Part shown: one piece after another, positions 47,118 to 55,638 of the stretch
How the letters are laid out: each line of letters begins with the position of its first letter
Position numbering within the stretch: position 1 is the first letter of the stretch
NCBI GenBank assembly: GCA_900466005.1
Contig: UEGQ01000003.1
Span: forward strand, 310,001 to 374,000
Source: Hyphomicrobiales bacterium
GTDB lineage: Bacteria > Pseudomonadota > Alphaproteobacteria > Rhizobiales > Rhizobiaceae
DNA: 64,000 nucleotides
Direction of reading: 5' to 3'
Translations under genes and position numbers: made by a program
The notes under the pieces: generated by a model
What the model was told of the DNA's origin: nothing
What the model saw: the letters and a program-made list of their open reading frames with translations, nothing else
Databases searched by the model: none

Positions 47118-48065
47118 ATGCAGCCCTTCTACTGGCAATCGCAATACGGCAACTTCGGCGACGACCTGAACCTGTGGCTATGGGATCACCTGTTGCCAGG
47201 CTTTCGTGATGTTCACCCTGATGTTCTGCTCGTCGGCGTCGGCACCGTTCTCGACCGCGGGCTTCTGCCCTTTGGCATACGCAAAGTCGTCGTCGGCAGC
47301 GGCTTCGGCTACGGAACCTTGCCCGATATGTCCGACAGGGATGAGTGGGACGTCCGCTGCGTGCGCGGACCGCTTACTGCGGAGGCAGCAGGCCTGCCGC
47401 CGGAGAAGGGCATCGTCGACCCTGCGGTGATGGTCGCCGACATGCCGGAGTTTCGCGATATCGAAAAGAAATATCGCAAGAGCTTCGTGCCCCATTGGGA
47501 ATCGGCTGTCGCCGGTTTGTGGCCGGCGATCTGTGAGACAGTGGGACTCAACTATATAGATCCGCGGAGGGAGGCCAGGGACGTGATCCGCGCGATTGCG
47601 GCATCGGAGTTGGTGGTCGCAGAATCCATGCACGGTGCGATCCTTGCGGATGCATTTCGAGTTCCCTGGGTTGCGGTGACGACTTCCCGCAGCATCAACA
47701 GCTTCAAGTGGCGGGACTGGGCCTCCACACTCGGCGTCTCATACCACCCTCGCCAGGTTCCCGTCTCCAGCCGCGCCGAGGCGATCATCAAGGGAGCCAG
47801 GTTCTGGGGCGTCGATTTCAGGGAGAATATCCCGGACCGAAGCGAGGCTCGCCGTTCCGATCTCGGCGATGTCGCCGTTCTCAATCGCGAACCCCGCCAG
47901 ACATCGCTGCGCATGGCGGCCAAGCATGCGCTGGCCGCTCCTTCGACGTTGGCGCTCTGGCAGGCGAGCCGGGCGACGCCACAGATGAGCCGCGACGCGC
48001 TCCTGGCCGAACGCAAGGAACTGTTCGCGGCGGAACTCGACCGGATTCGCCGCGATTATCTCTGA
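47118..48065 (+). CDS. exoV: ExoV, succinoglycan pyruvyltransferase
   Basis: 315-residue polysaccharide pyruvyl transferase (PS_pyruv_trans) that puts the 4,6-ketal pyruvate on the terminal glucose from phosphoenolpyruvate. FYWQSQYGNFGDDLNLWLWD opens the family domain, followed by VVGSGFGYG, VRGPLTAEAAGLP and the SMHGAILADAFRVPWVAV block. The ATG at 47118 has AGGAGG at 47102-47107. It is 73 bases downstream of exoW, and its 3' end overlaps the exoU 3' end by 10 bases. Confidence 0.92.
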   Translation: MQPFYWQSQYGNFGDDLNLWLWDHLLPGFRDVHPDVLLVGVGTVLDRGLLPFGIRKVVVGSGFGYGTLPDMSDRDEWDVRCVRGPLTAEAAGLPPEKGIVDPAVMVADMPEFRDIEKKYRKSFVPHWESAVAGLWPAICETVGLNYIDPRREARDVIRAIAASELVVAESMHGAILADAFRVPWVAVTTSRSINSFKWRDWASTLGVSYHPRQVPVSSRAEAIIKGARFWGVDFRENIPDRSEARRSDLGDVAVLNREPRQTSLRMAAKHALAAPSTLALWQASRATPQMSRDALLAERKELFAAELDRIRRDYL

Positions 48066-49075
48066 GCGGAGACGGGGACGGCGGAAAGCAGATAGCGCGG
48101 GCCCGACGAGTCGATGTGTCCCGCCGTGCCGATTCCTACCGGACGCCGGAAGCGCTCCGTCTTGTCTGCAAGAATGCCGCCTGTGATGGCCGGAAGGGCT
48201 GCGGGGTTGACAAGTGCGTAGCGGATCGCGGCGAACGGGCCACTGCCGTTCTTGATATCGAGAAAGCGGCGCAGCTCGTATTTTCCCCGGATGTGTCGCG
48301 CATGCCGGCGGATCACGGCGATCGCCTCGCGGGAAAGAGAGCTGTCGGCAAGGATGGCGCGGTCGGCCTCGTAGAGACGGCGGAGATCCTCGGTGCGGTG
48401 GCGCCCGCTGAGAGAGTCGCCGCGGACAACGGCGCAATAGCCGCAGGCATGGATGAGACGGTAGCGGGCACCTCTCGCGAGGGCACGGGCATAGAGCTCG
48501 TAATCCTCGCCCAAGCGCAGATCCTCGCGATATCGCAAGCCGTTGGACTCGAGAAATGCGCGACGCATCACCGGCTTCAGGAAGCCGATTTCACCGCGAC
48601 GTGTTCCACGTCTCGAAATATTGCCTTCGATGAAGCTCTGGAGATCGATGAGCCGTGGTTGCGGATGAAACGCCGGTATCGTCGGAGGCGTTCCCGTCAC
48701 GCGTGACTCCTCGATGAATGCGATGTTGTCGGCGACGAAATCCCATTCATTCTCCGAGAGGAGCCTGCCGAATCTCCCTGGAAGGAAAAAGTCGTCCGCA
48801 TCGAGAATGGCGATAAATGGCGAGGACGAGCAGGCGATCGCCGCGTTGCGTGCGGCCGCGGGGCCACGGTTTTTCTCGAAGCGCAGGATGCGAAGCCGGC
48901 CGCTGCCGTCGTCCGCGGCCTGAGCGGCCGCAGATGTGGCGTCTGTGGAGCCGTCATCGACGACAACGACCTCGGCGGTCTCGGGTTCCGCGAGGGCGGA
49001 TGCGACGGCTCTTTCTATCGTTGACGATGCATTTCTGGCCGCGATGACGACGCAGATGGCCTGTGTCTGAGGCAT
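48056..49075 (-). CDS. exoU: ExoU, succinoglycan glucosyltransferase (GT2)
   Basis: 339-residue GT2 enzyme adding the sixth sugar (beta-1,6 glucose) in S. meliloti. It has [38 protein letters not shown] and GEDYELYARAL. Its resemblance to ExoO through the whole N-terminal half suggests an old duplication. The start ATG at 49075 has CAGGAGTGTGGC upstream. It stands alone on the minus strand, tail-to-tail with exoV, 127 bases after exoX. Confidence 0.9.
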   Translation of the reverse strand: MPQTQAICVVIAARNASSTIERAVASALAEPETAEVVVVDDGSTDATSAAAQAADDGSGRLRILRFEKNRGPAAARNAAIACSSSPFIAILDADDFFLPGRFGRLLSENEWDFVADNIAFIEESRVTGTPPTIPAFHPQPRLIDLQSFIEGNISRRGTRRGEIGFLKPVMRRAFLESNGLRYREDLRLGEDYELYARALARGARYRLIHACGYCAVVRGDSLSGRHRTEDLRRLYEADRAILADSSLSREAIAVIRRHARHIRGKYELRRFLDIKNGSGPFAAIRYALVNPAALPAITGGILADKTERFRRPVGIGTAGHIDSSGPRYLLSAVPVSAQR

Positions 49076-49202
49076 GCCACACTCCTGTTCCGGGTGACGG
49101 GCAAGGCGAGCGAGCGGGAAGCTCGACGGGAGAGTGGCGAACGATCGTGACACAATCAGGGCATGAGCCGGTCAGCAGACCGCCGTTGCCCTGTGGGGCG
49201 GC

Positions 49203-49475
49203 TCAGAGCTTGGAGGGACCGGGATTGTTGAGGTGCGAGACCCGCGAACTCTTCGCTTTCTCGTCGGTGGAAGCCGTCTCTAACTCGGACTTCCGCTGCC
49301 GTGCCGCCTTTGCGACCATATAGAGCACTGCCAGAAAATAGCCGACTTGCAACAATACGGCGCTTACGGCCGTCTGGATGAGGGTAGTGGTGAAGGAGCC
49401 GGTCAGGGCGTAGGTGACCAGCGCGAAGACGATCAGGACACCGACCATGCTCATCATGACACGAGGCCCATACAT
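49203..49475 (-). CDS. exoX: ExoX-type exopolysaccharide production repressor
   Basis: 90-residue small membrane protein, close to the length of S. meliloti ExoX (98 aa). Two hydrophobic helices (about 7-26 and 33-54) with ATGS-like turn TGSFTTTLIQT and LLQVGYFLAVLYMV match the ExoX/PsiA repressor family, and a charged C-terminus follows. ExoX lowers succinoglycan production after translation, through the ExoX:ExoY ratio. It lies divergent from exoY, the expected position. AGGTGA precedes the ATG. Confidence 0.85.
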   Translation of the reverse strand: MYGPRVMMSMVGVLIVFALVTYALTGSFTTTLIQTAVSAVLLQVGYFLAVLYMVAKAARQRKSELETASTDEKAKSSRVSHLNNPGPSKL

Positions 49476-50242
49476 GTGGTCACCTCATATCCAAGTCGCG
49501 TGACGTAGTATTCATTGCTGGACCGCCTTCTCCTCTCAAGGCTGACATGAATATATTGATCATTGCCCTTTGTTTCAACGTGCATGCCCTTGGAAGCCCG
49601 GAATTCTTCCCTCTTCTACAACATACGTTCATGTCCTTTCGGTTGTGTTACGAGCCCGCGGCAAGAATGCACATCCGTATATAGTGCCCCAAATTCGCCA
49701 CACAGCAGTGTCGTTCCTTCTCAAACGAACGCGCTAAACGCGCTTTGGTTGCATAAAGTCGCGTCGGTGACGTTAAGAGTTGCGCTACCAAGCCGCGAAA
49801 TCCGAGGTGTTGCAATCACGTTTTGTTACAATTTTAGAAAATACGAATAGAAAAATGTGCGCCGCAACATAATGATGCGTCGCAAAAATATTCTTCTGCA
49901 TCGCCCGTTTGCCTGTGTGCGGAGCGCGTCCGCGAGAATGCTTGCCGCCGGAACCTGTATACCGCCAACCGTCGATTTCGGAATTTCTGAGTTAATATAA
50001 TGTTACAGAGTATTAATGATTGAATCATCTCGTGCCCAGCCGAGCCGAGACGATGACTCTAGTTGAAACGACCAGTAATCGGATCGGCGGCGGAAGACAG
50101 GTGCAGGGCGCATGGGCTTCGGAGGGAACCATCTCGGGCTCTCGGCGGTGAGGCAAGACAAAATCTGACCACACACTCCGTTTTGGATATGGGCTGCGTC
50201 CCCAGGGACCGACCAATCGCCAACGTAAATGGAGCCATCTCT
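49476..50242. other. Long AT-rich control region between exoX and exoY
   Basis: Gap of 767 bases, clearly richer in A and T than its surroundings, especially 49800-49900 and 49975-50040. It contains a tandem 9-base repeat (AACGCGCTA/AACGCGCTT, 49728-49745) and two TGTTACA copies (49824-49830, 50001-50007), and TATAAT at 49996-50001. In S. meliloti this gap carries the exoX and exoY promoters controlled by MucR, ExoR/ExoS-ChvI and SyrA. Frames inside it lack ribosome sites and resemblance to known proteins. Confidence 0.65.
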
Positions 50243-50920
50243 ATGAAGTACGCGACTCGATCGGCCAGTTCGCCGCTGTTGCACACGCTTGAGGCCGGCG
50301 CTCCGCCGGTGGGGGGGGTATCCAAGAGGGTCTTCGACATCGTCGCCGCTTCGGCGGCGCTGCTACTTTTCAGCCCTCTTTTTCTTCTGATTGCGGCGCT
50401 CGTCAAATGCTCCGACGGCGGCCGCGTCTTCTACGGTCATCGCCGCATTGGGCATAATGGCCGGAGCTTCTACTGCCTGAAATTCCGCACCATGCGGGAG
50501 GATGCGGACCGGATATTGCAGGAATACCTGCGCAACAATCCCGCCGCCTACGAGGAATGGCGCACGAGCCGAAAGCTGCAGAACGATCCGCGTGTGACCG
50601 TCGTCGGCAGCGTGCTGCGCAAACTCAGCCTCGACGAGCTGCCTCAGCTCATCAACATCATCCGTGGTGAGATGAGCGTCGTCGGACCGCGTCCCGTCGT
50701 CGAAGAGGAGCTCGAACTCTACGAAGTTGCCGCCCAGTTCTATCTGCAAAGCCGTCCGGGTCTCACCGGCCTTTGGCAGGTCAGTGGCCGCAACGACGTC
50801 TCCTATGCCTCCCGCGTCGCGCTCGATTCCCACTATGTGCAGAACTGGTCGCTCATCAACGATCTCATCATCGTAGGCCGAACGGTGCCCGCCGTCTGCC
50901 TGTCGCGCGGAAGCTACTGA
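50243..50920 (+). CDS. exoY: ExoY, undecaprenyl-phosphate galactose phosphotransferase
   Basis: 225-residue bacterial sugar transferase that starts each succinoglycan repeat by moving galactose-1-phosphate from UDP-galactose to undecaprenyl phosphate. One hydrophobic helix (about 33-55, after SKRVFDIVAASAAL), then KFRTMREDAD, LRKLSLDELPQL, GEMSVVGPRP and the C-terminal RPGLTGLWQVSGRN are all family signatures. It is the target of ExoX and heads the exoYFQZ operon. ATG at 50243 with ATGGAGCC upstream. Confidence 0.95.
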   Translation: MKYATRSASSPLLHTLEAGAPPVGGVSKRVFDIVAASAALLLFSPLFLLIAALVKCSDGGRVFYGHRRIGHNGRSFYCLKFRTMREDADRILQEYLRNNPAAYEEWRTSRKLQNDPRVTVVGSVLRKLSLDELPQLINIIRGEMSVVGPRPVVEEELELYEVAAQFYLQSRPGLTGLWQVSGRNDVSYASRVALDSHYVQNWSLINDLIIVGRTVPAVCLSRGSY

Positions 50921-50973
50921 CGTCCGGCGGCTATGCCGCCGGACGAGACGACAGCCAGCAAACGGGGTATCAC

Positions 50974-52239
50974 ATGCATACATTCTTCGATCGCCGGACG
51001 TCGAAAGACGCCGGCTTGAGAGCTTTGGTTTCACCGCTCGCGCTCTCGCTATGCGCAGCACTTTTCTTGCACGGTACGCTTCGCGCCGAGGAATACCACC
51101 TCGGCGTCATGGACAAGCTGCGGGTCCGCGTCGCCGAGTGGCAGACGGCGGAAGGAGCTGTCCGGGACTGGTCGGCCGTCAGTGGCGATTACACCATTGG
51201 CGCCTCGGGCAAGATCTCGCTGCCCTTCATCGGCGAGCTCGCCGCATCCGGCAAGACGACTGAGGAAGTCTCCGGAGAGATTGGCGAAAAGATGCAGCAG
51301 CTGTTCGGCCTGCGCGACCGTCCCTCCGCCTCCGTCGAGATAGCGCAGTACCGGCCGATCTATATCTCTGGGGAGCTCCAGTCTCCCGGACAGTATCCTT
51401 ACGTGCCCGGCATGACCGTGCTGAAGGCCCTGAGCCTGGGCGGCGGCTTGCGCCGGCCCGATCCGGGGCAACGAGTCGCGCGCGACTACATTCGTTCGGA
51501 GGGGGATGCATCGGTTCTTGTCGCCGAGCGTAACCGCCTGCTTGCTCGGCGTGCCCGCCTGCAGGCGGAGATCACGGAAAAGGATAGCATAACGCTGCCG
51601 AAGGAGCTCGAGGGAGTCTCCGATGCCGATCAGCTGCTGGCCAGCGAGACGGCGCTCATGAAGTCGCGCAACAAGCGCCTGACGTTGCAGTTGCAGGCCC
51701 TTGCCGACCTGAAGACTCTCCTGAACAGCGAGATCGAATCGCTCGCAAAGAAATCGGACACCCAGTCCAGGCAGCTGGAACTCGTTCAGAGCGACCGGGA
51801 GAAGGTCTACAATCTGACGGAAAAAGGTCTGGCGGTCAGTTCCCGTCGCCTGTCGATCGAACAGCAGGTTGCGGATCTACAGGCCGGCCTGCTCGACATC
51901 GATACGGCGTCCTTGAAAGCGCGCCAGGACATCAACAAGGCCGGCCAGGACGAGACGAACCTGCGCAACGATTGGGATGCGCAGCTTGCCCAGGAACTGC
52001 AGAACACCGAACGGGAACTGGAAACCAACACGCTGAAGCTCGGCACCAGCCGTGACTTGATGACCGAGGCTCTGATGCAGTCGGCGGCCGAGGCGACATC
52101 CGCGAAGGAGACCGCGACCGTTACCTACACCATCGTCCGCGAGGTCGACGGCAAGGCCCGCGAGATGGCCGCCGACGAAAACACGCCAGTGATTCCGGGC
52201 GATGTCGTCAAGGTCAGCGTCGGGGTGGCCATGCGATGA
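50974..52239 (+). CDS. exoF: ExoF, outer-membrane polysaccharide export-type protein
   Basis: 421-residue periplasmic protein, the same length as S. meliloti ExoF. A signal peptide ends around residue 30 (LRAEE). A Poly_export (Wza-type) domain follows, with YHLGVMDKLRVRVAEW and GKISLPFIGELAASGKTTEE, then an SLBB-like GELQSPGQYPYVPGMTVL, then a long coiled-coil part (about 175-380). ExoF is needed with ExoY for addition of the first sugar and for export. It begins 53 bases after exoY. Confidence 0.92.
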   Translation: MHTFFDRRTSKDAGLRALVSPLALSLCAALFLHGTLRAEEYHLGVMDKLRVRVAEWQTAEGAVRDWSAVSGDYTIGASGKISLPFIGELAASGKTTEEVSGEIGEKMQQLFGLRDRPSASVEIAQYRPIYISGELQSPGQYPYVPGMTVLKALSLGGGLRRPDPGQRVARDYIRSEGDASVLVAERNRLLARRARLQAEITEKDSITLPKELEGVSDADQLLASETALMKSRNKRLTLQLQALADLKTLLNSEIESLAKKSDTQSRQLELVQSDREKVYNLTEKGLAVSSRRLSIEQQVADLQAGLLDIDTASLKARQDINKAGQDETNLRNDWDAQLAQELQNTERELETNTLKLGTSRDLMTEALMQSAAEATSAKETATVTYTIVREVDGKAREMAADENTPVIPGDVVKVSVGVAMR

Positions 52240-52246
52240 GGTGCGG

Positions 52247-53536
52247 ATGAGGATCTCGAAGTCCAGTTTGATCGGGCCGGGCGAGAATACGCTCTACGGG
52301 ACCCTGGCGGTCGCGCTCTCGCTGTTCGTCTTTGCCTACTCCGCCCGCCTCGGACAGGTTTCGATCCTCCTCTACTACGCGCTGTGGCTGCCGCTGGTGC
52401 TGGTCGATTACCGCCGGGTACTGGGCAACTACGTTGGTTATCTCTGGATCTTCGCCTTCGCGATCTTTGCCTGCCTGTCCGTCTTCTGGTCGGCCGCACC
52501 CGCCCAGACCGCCCGTACCGGCATCCAGTATCTCTCGCATGTGGTCTGCGCACTGATTGCGATGCGCGTCATAGATCTGCGAACGCTCATCAAGGGTGCG
52601 ATCGCCGGAATCGGACTGGTCCTCGTCTATTCACTGCTCTTCGGCGTCTACCATTATGACCCGCTCGACGGTTCCTACAGTTTTGTCGGCGCGTTTGCCT
52701 CGAAGAACCAGCTCGGCTTCTACGCCTCGCTCGGGGTCTATTTTGCCTTCGCTGCGGTCGTCCTGCTCGCCGATGGAAAACTGTGGCTCGTCACCGCCGC
52801 CGCCGTGGGGCTGCTCTCCGCCTATTCGCTCGCCGCCTCGCAATCGGCAACCTCGGTGCTGACCGGAGCGGTCGTGGTGGTGCTGGCTACGGTTGCGCGC
52901 GGGTTGCAGGTGCTTTCGCCGAGGCGGCGAAAGCGACTCTTCCTGGCGGTCGCGGCCTTCGCTCTCGTCGGCATCGTTGCCTTCGTCTATGGCGACGGCC
53001 TTTCACTCGTTCTCGGCGCTTTCGGCAAGGATGCTACGCTGACCGGCCGAACCTACCTCTGGCAGCAGGGCATGGAGGCCGCCCGCGCCAATCCCTATTT
53101 CGGTGTCGGATATCAGGCCTATTGGGTCCGGGGCTTTTCGGAAGCTGAACGGCTGTGGGAAGAATTCTTCATCACGACCCGCACCGGTTTCCATTTCCAC
53201 AACACCTTCATCGAGGCGACGGTGGAAACGGGTCTGGTGGGCGTTCTGCTGCTCACGCTCGTCCTTCTCGTGACGCTTGCCGGACATACGTGGCAGATGC
53301 TCTCCCATGCGGCAGGCCGGGAATCAGCGGTGCTCTTCGGGATTTCGGCGCTGCTTGCCATGCGTGCCTTCGTAGAGATCGATATCCTGACGCCTTATCA
53401 TGTCGGCTCCTTTCTACTCTATTTCTGCGCAGGCAGGCTGACACTGCGGCAGGTCTCGCAACCGCGCCGGCGATCCGCCGCTCTTGTTCCGGTGCCGGTC
53501 CGGCCGGCTCCCGCGCATGGCGGGGCGGGCATGTGA
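52247..53536 (+). CDS. exoQ: ExoQ, succinoglycan polymerase (O-antigen ligase/Wzy family)
   Basis: 429-residue inner-membrane polymerase with about 10-12 helices that joins octasaccharide units on the periplasmic face. The Wzy_C-type large periplasmic loop contains GRTYLWQQGMEAARANPYFGVGYQAYW and FHFHNTFIEATVETGLVG, the conserved Arg and His regions of the family. It begins 7 bases after exoF. The Pro/Arg-rich tail after the last helix is not conserved in the family. Confidence 0.92.
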   Translation: MRISKSSLIGPGENTLYGTLAVALSLFVFAYSARLGQVSILLYYALWLPLVLVDYRRVLGNYVGYLWIFAFAIFACLSVFWSAAPAQTARTGIQYLSHVVCALIAMRVIDLRTLIKGAIAGIGLVLVYSLLFGVYHYDPLDGSYSFVGAFASKNQLGFYASLGVYFAFAAVVLLADGKLWLVTAAAVGLLSAYSLAASQSATSVLTGAVVVVLATVARGLQVLSPRRRKRLFLAVAAFALVGIVAFVYGDGLSLVLGAFGKDATLTGRTYLWQQGMEAARANPYFGVGYQAYWVRGFSEAERLWEEFFITTRTGFHFHNTFIEATVETGLVGVLLLTLVLLVTLAGHTWQMLSHAAGRESAVLFGISALLAMRAFVEIDILTPYHVGSFLLYFCAGRLTLRQVSQPRRRSAALVPVPVRPAPAHGGAGM

Positions 53537-53547
53537 AGGAGGTGCCG

Positions 53548-54525
53548 TTGAACACGCTCTACGGAATTCAGTATCTGCGTGCGGCCGCAGCGATTGCCGT
53601 CGTGCTGTTTCACGCCGCCGAAAAGCTCGGCTACTCCTTTGCGATCGGTGCCGTCGGTGTCGATGTCTTCTTTGTCGTCAGCGGATTCATCATGTGGGTG
53701 ATCGCCGAGCGTCGCAGCCCGACACCCACAAGCTTCTTGCGCGGCCGTATTCGCCGGATCGTGCCGGTCTACTGGATGGCGACGGCGGTGATGATCGCGG
53801 GAGGACTTGCCGGGCTCTTTCCAAATCTCCGGCTGAGTATAGGCCATGTCCTGGCCTCATTCCTCTTCGTTCCGGCGCGCTCGCCGAGCAGTGGCGAGGT
53901 CTGGCCGGTTCTCGTTCAGGGATGGACGCTGAACTACGAGATGTTCTTCTACGTCGTTTTCGCGGCGGCGCTCCTCCTGCCGAGACGGTGGCGATTCGTT
54001 GCCATTGGGGCGCTATTCGCGGCACTGGTCGTTGCCGGTCAGGTGATCGACAGCGATAATGCTCTCCTTCTCACCTACACCCACCCCATCATCCTCGAGT
54101 TCGTCACTGGTATGGCGATAGGCATGCTCTGGCTGCAGCGTCGCGTCCCGGGGCGCTTGACGGGTATCCTGCTGATTATGGCTGGCCTCGGCGGATTTGC
54201 TGCGATCCACCTTCTCGGATTGCCGTTTGATACCTGGACCTGTGGTCCACTCGCGACGGCGCTGGTTCTCGGTGTCGTCTCGCTGGAGGCGAACGGCGGG
54301 ATCGCGCGAGCGGCACTGCCCGCATTTCTAGGGGACGCCTCCTATTCCATCTATCTTTGGCACACCTTCGCAATTTCGGTGGTCGCCAAAGTTGGCATGG
54401 CGGCCGGCATACCGATGCCGGCCCTGATGGTTTGCGCGGTCGCTTCCGCTATTCTGGTCGGCACGATCGGCTACACAGCGCTGGAACGCCCGGCGACCCG
54501 CCTCTGGCGCCAGCCGGCCTGGTGA
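53548..54525 (+). CDS. exoZ: ExoZ, succinoglycan acetyltransferase (acyltransferase 3)
   Basis: 325-residue membrane acyltransferase that acetylates a glucose of the repeat unit. LYGIQYLRAAAAIAVVLFHA (His catalytic, about residue 22) and GAVGVDVFFVVSGFIM are the family start, followed by about nine further helices. The start is TTG at 53548 with AAGGAGG at 53536-53542 and a 5-base spacer; a GTG at 53533 would put the ribosome site inside the gene. Last gene of exoYFQZ, 11 bases after exoQ. Confidence 0.92.
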   Translation: MNTLYGIQYLRAAAAIAVVLFHAAEKLGYSFAIGAVGVDVFFVVSGFIMWVIAERRSPTPTSFLRGRIRRIVPVYWMATAVMIAGGLAGLFPNLRLSIGHVLASFLFVPARSPSSGEVWPVLVQGWTLNYEMFFYVVFAAALLLPRRWRFVAIGALFAALVVAGQVIDSDNALLLTYTHPIILEFVTGMAIGMLWLQRRVPGRLTGILLIMAGLGGFAAIHLLGLPFDTWTCGPLATALVLGVVSLEANGGIARAALPAFLGDASYSIYLWHTFAISVVAKVGMAAGIPMPALMVCAVASAILVGTIGYTALERPATRLWRQPAW

Positions 54526-54549
54526 CTGATCCGGGAGTGCCCCGGTCAG
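54526..54549. terminator. Hairpin between convergent exoZ and the DUF411 gene
   Basis: CTGATCCGGG (54526-54535) pairs, with one bulged base, with CCCGGTCAG (54541-54549); loop 5 bases. It lies directly after exoZ and overlaps the DUF411 stop. Probably a bidirectional terminator. Confidence 0.5.
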
Positions 54550-55010
54550 CCGTTCGTGCCAGCCCGGAAATAGATCGTTGGCTGCTTCGACGGGTCCTTG
54601 TAGACGGCGTAAACATCGAAGGCGGCGTCGGGGTCATCGCCCATGCCGGGGGAACCGGATGGCATGCCGGGGACGGCAAGGCCCGCTATGTCCGGCCGCT
54701 CGGACAACAGTCTGGCGATCGCCTGCTCGGGCACGTGGCCCTCGATGAAATAGGAACCGACCACGGCGGTGTGGCAGGATTGCATGTCTTCCGGCACGCC
54801 GTATCGCATCTTCACCGGTGTGAGATCGGGCTCGTCGATGGTTCGGATGCTGTAACCGGCGCGCTGCATGGCCTCGCCCCAGAGATGGCAGCAGCCGCAG
54901 TTGGGGTCCTTGTGAAGCGTGATGATTTCTCCGGCTGCGCGAGCGGCATCGGTTGCGACGAGTGCGCCGGCGGCGAGCACGGCGGTGCAAAGAAATTGTC
55001 TGCGGTTCAT
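54546..55010 (-). CDS. DUF411 exported protein, possible copper-linked
   Basis: 154-residue DUF411 protein. A signal peptide (likely Tat-independent, MNRRQFLCTAVLAAGAL, cleaved near AARAAG) leads to a thioredoxin-like small domain with DPNCGCCHLW (Cys38, Cys40, Cys41), then QSCHTAV (Cys79, His80) and the SYFIEGHVPE block typical of DUF411. Genes of this family often sit beside copper resistance genes, so metal binding in the periplasm is plausible but unproven. The neighbour at 55129 is also cysteine-rich. 118 bases separate them. Confidence 0.85.
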   Translation of the reverse strand: MNRRQFLCTAVLAAGALVATDAARAAGEIITLHKDPNCGCCHLWGEAMQRAGYSIRTIDEPDLTPVKMRYGVPEDMQSCHTAVVGSYFIEGHVPEQAIARLLSERPDIAGLAVPGMPSGSPGMGDDPDAAFDVYAVYKDPSKQPTIYFRAGTNG

Positions 55011-55128
55011 TGTCTTGTCCTGGATTGGTGTGCCGGTACGGAATCAACGGCGTTGCCGGCATCGAAAGCATGAGAAGCGGGCCGACTGCGGTTCATGCCG
55101 CGCGAGGCCCATCACAAGAAAGGTCGCG

Positions 55129-55512
55129 TCAGGCTTTCGGAGGCTCGGTCGGCGGCTTCACCCGCATCCCTGCGGCGAGGACATCGGCATCGGCGTCATT
55201 CCGTCCACGGATCAATGTCCCGGACGCGCTCGGGGCTTCAGCCAGAATCGCCGGAACCGCACATGCGGTCTCGCACGAGCGGAGCGTCAGGCAATCCGGA
55301 CAGCTTCTGGAATGTCCCTTGGAGCAGCAATCATCTCCGCCGGGGACCGCCATTGCTTTTGATGGGCCATGCATGTGAGCGGACGCCATCGGTGCGCCGG
55401 TCATCTCTTGAGACGCATCCGCAGCGAAGCTCACGTTCACGCCTGCCGGTCCGAGTGCGAGGACCAGCATGGCAAGGAATAGGACAAGGCTGCGGCGGAT
55501 GGATTGTGCCAT
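55129..55512 (-). CDS. Small exported Cys/Met/His-rich protein of unknown function
   Basis: 127-residue protein. A signal peptide or anchor (about 5-30, ending SFAADAS) is followed by a Met/His/Ser patch (EMTGAPMASAHMHGP) and six cysteines at 62, 63, 71, 74, 80 and 84 (DCC, CPDC, CETAC). The tail is Pro-rich. I do not recognise the family. Pattern and place beside the DUF411 gene suggest periplasmic metal handling, perhaps copper. The start ATG at 55512 has TTGGGGAC upstream; a TTG at 55539 is less likely. Confidence 0.65.
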   Translation of the reverse strand: MAQSIRRSLVLFLAMLVLALGPAGVNVSFAADASQEMTGAPMASAHMHGPSKAMAVPGGDDCCSKGHSRSCPDCLTLRSCETACAVPAILAEAPSASGTLIRGRNDADADVLAAGMRVKPPTEPPKA

Positions 55513-55638
55513 GTCCCCAATCTGCCATGACCTGGACAAAACGGAAAGAAAATCCGCCGTGCCGATAATCGGAAAAATGTCGCAGCGCGCCCGAGCGGTA
55601 AGGTGCTCTCTGGCTGTTCGACTTGATAAATGAGGAAA

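Noticed and set aside
49563..49850. 95-codon frame in the exoX-exoY gap
   Set aside because: No ribosome site, no family resemblance, composition of AT-rich intergenic DNA; it also lies across the expected promoters.
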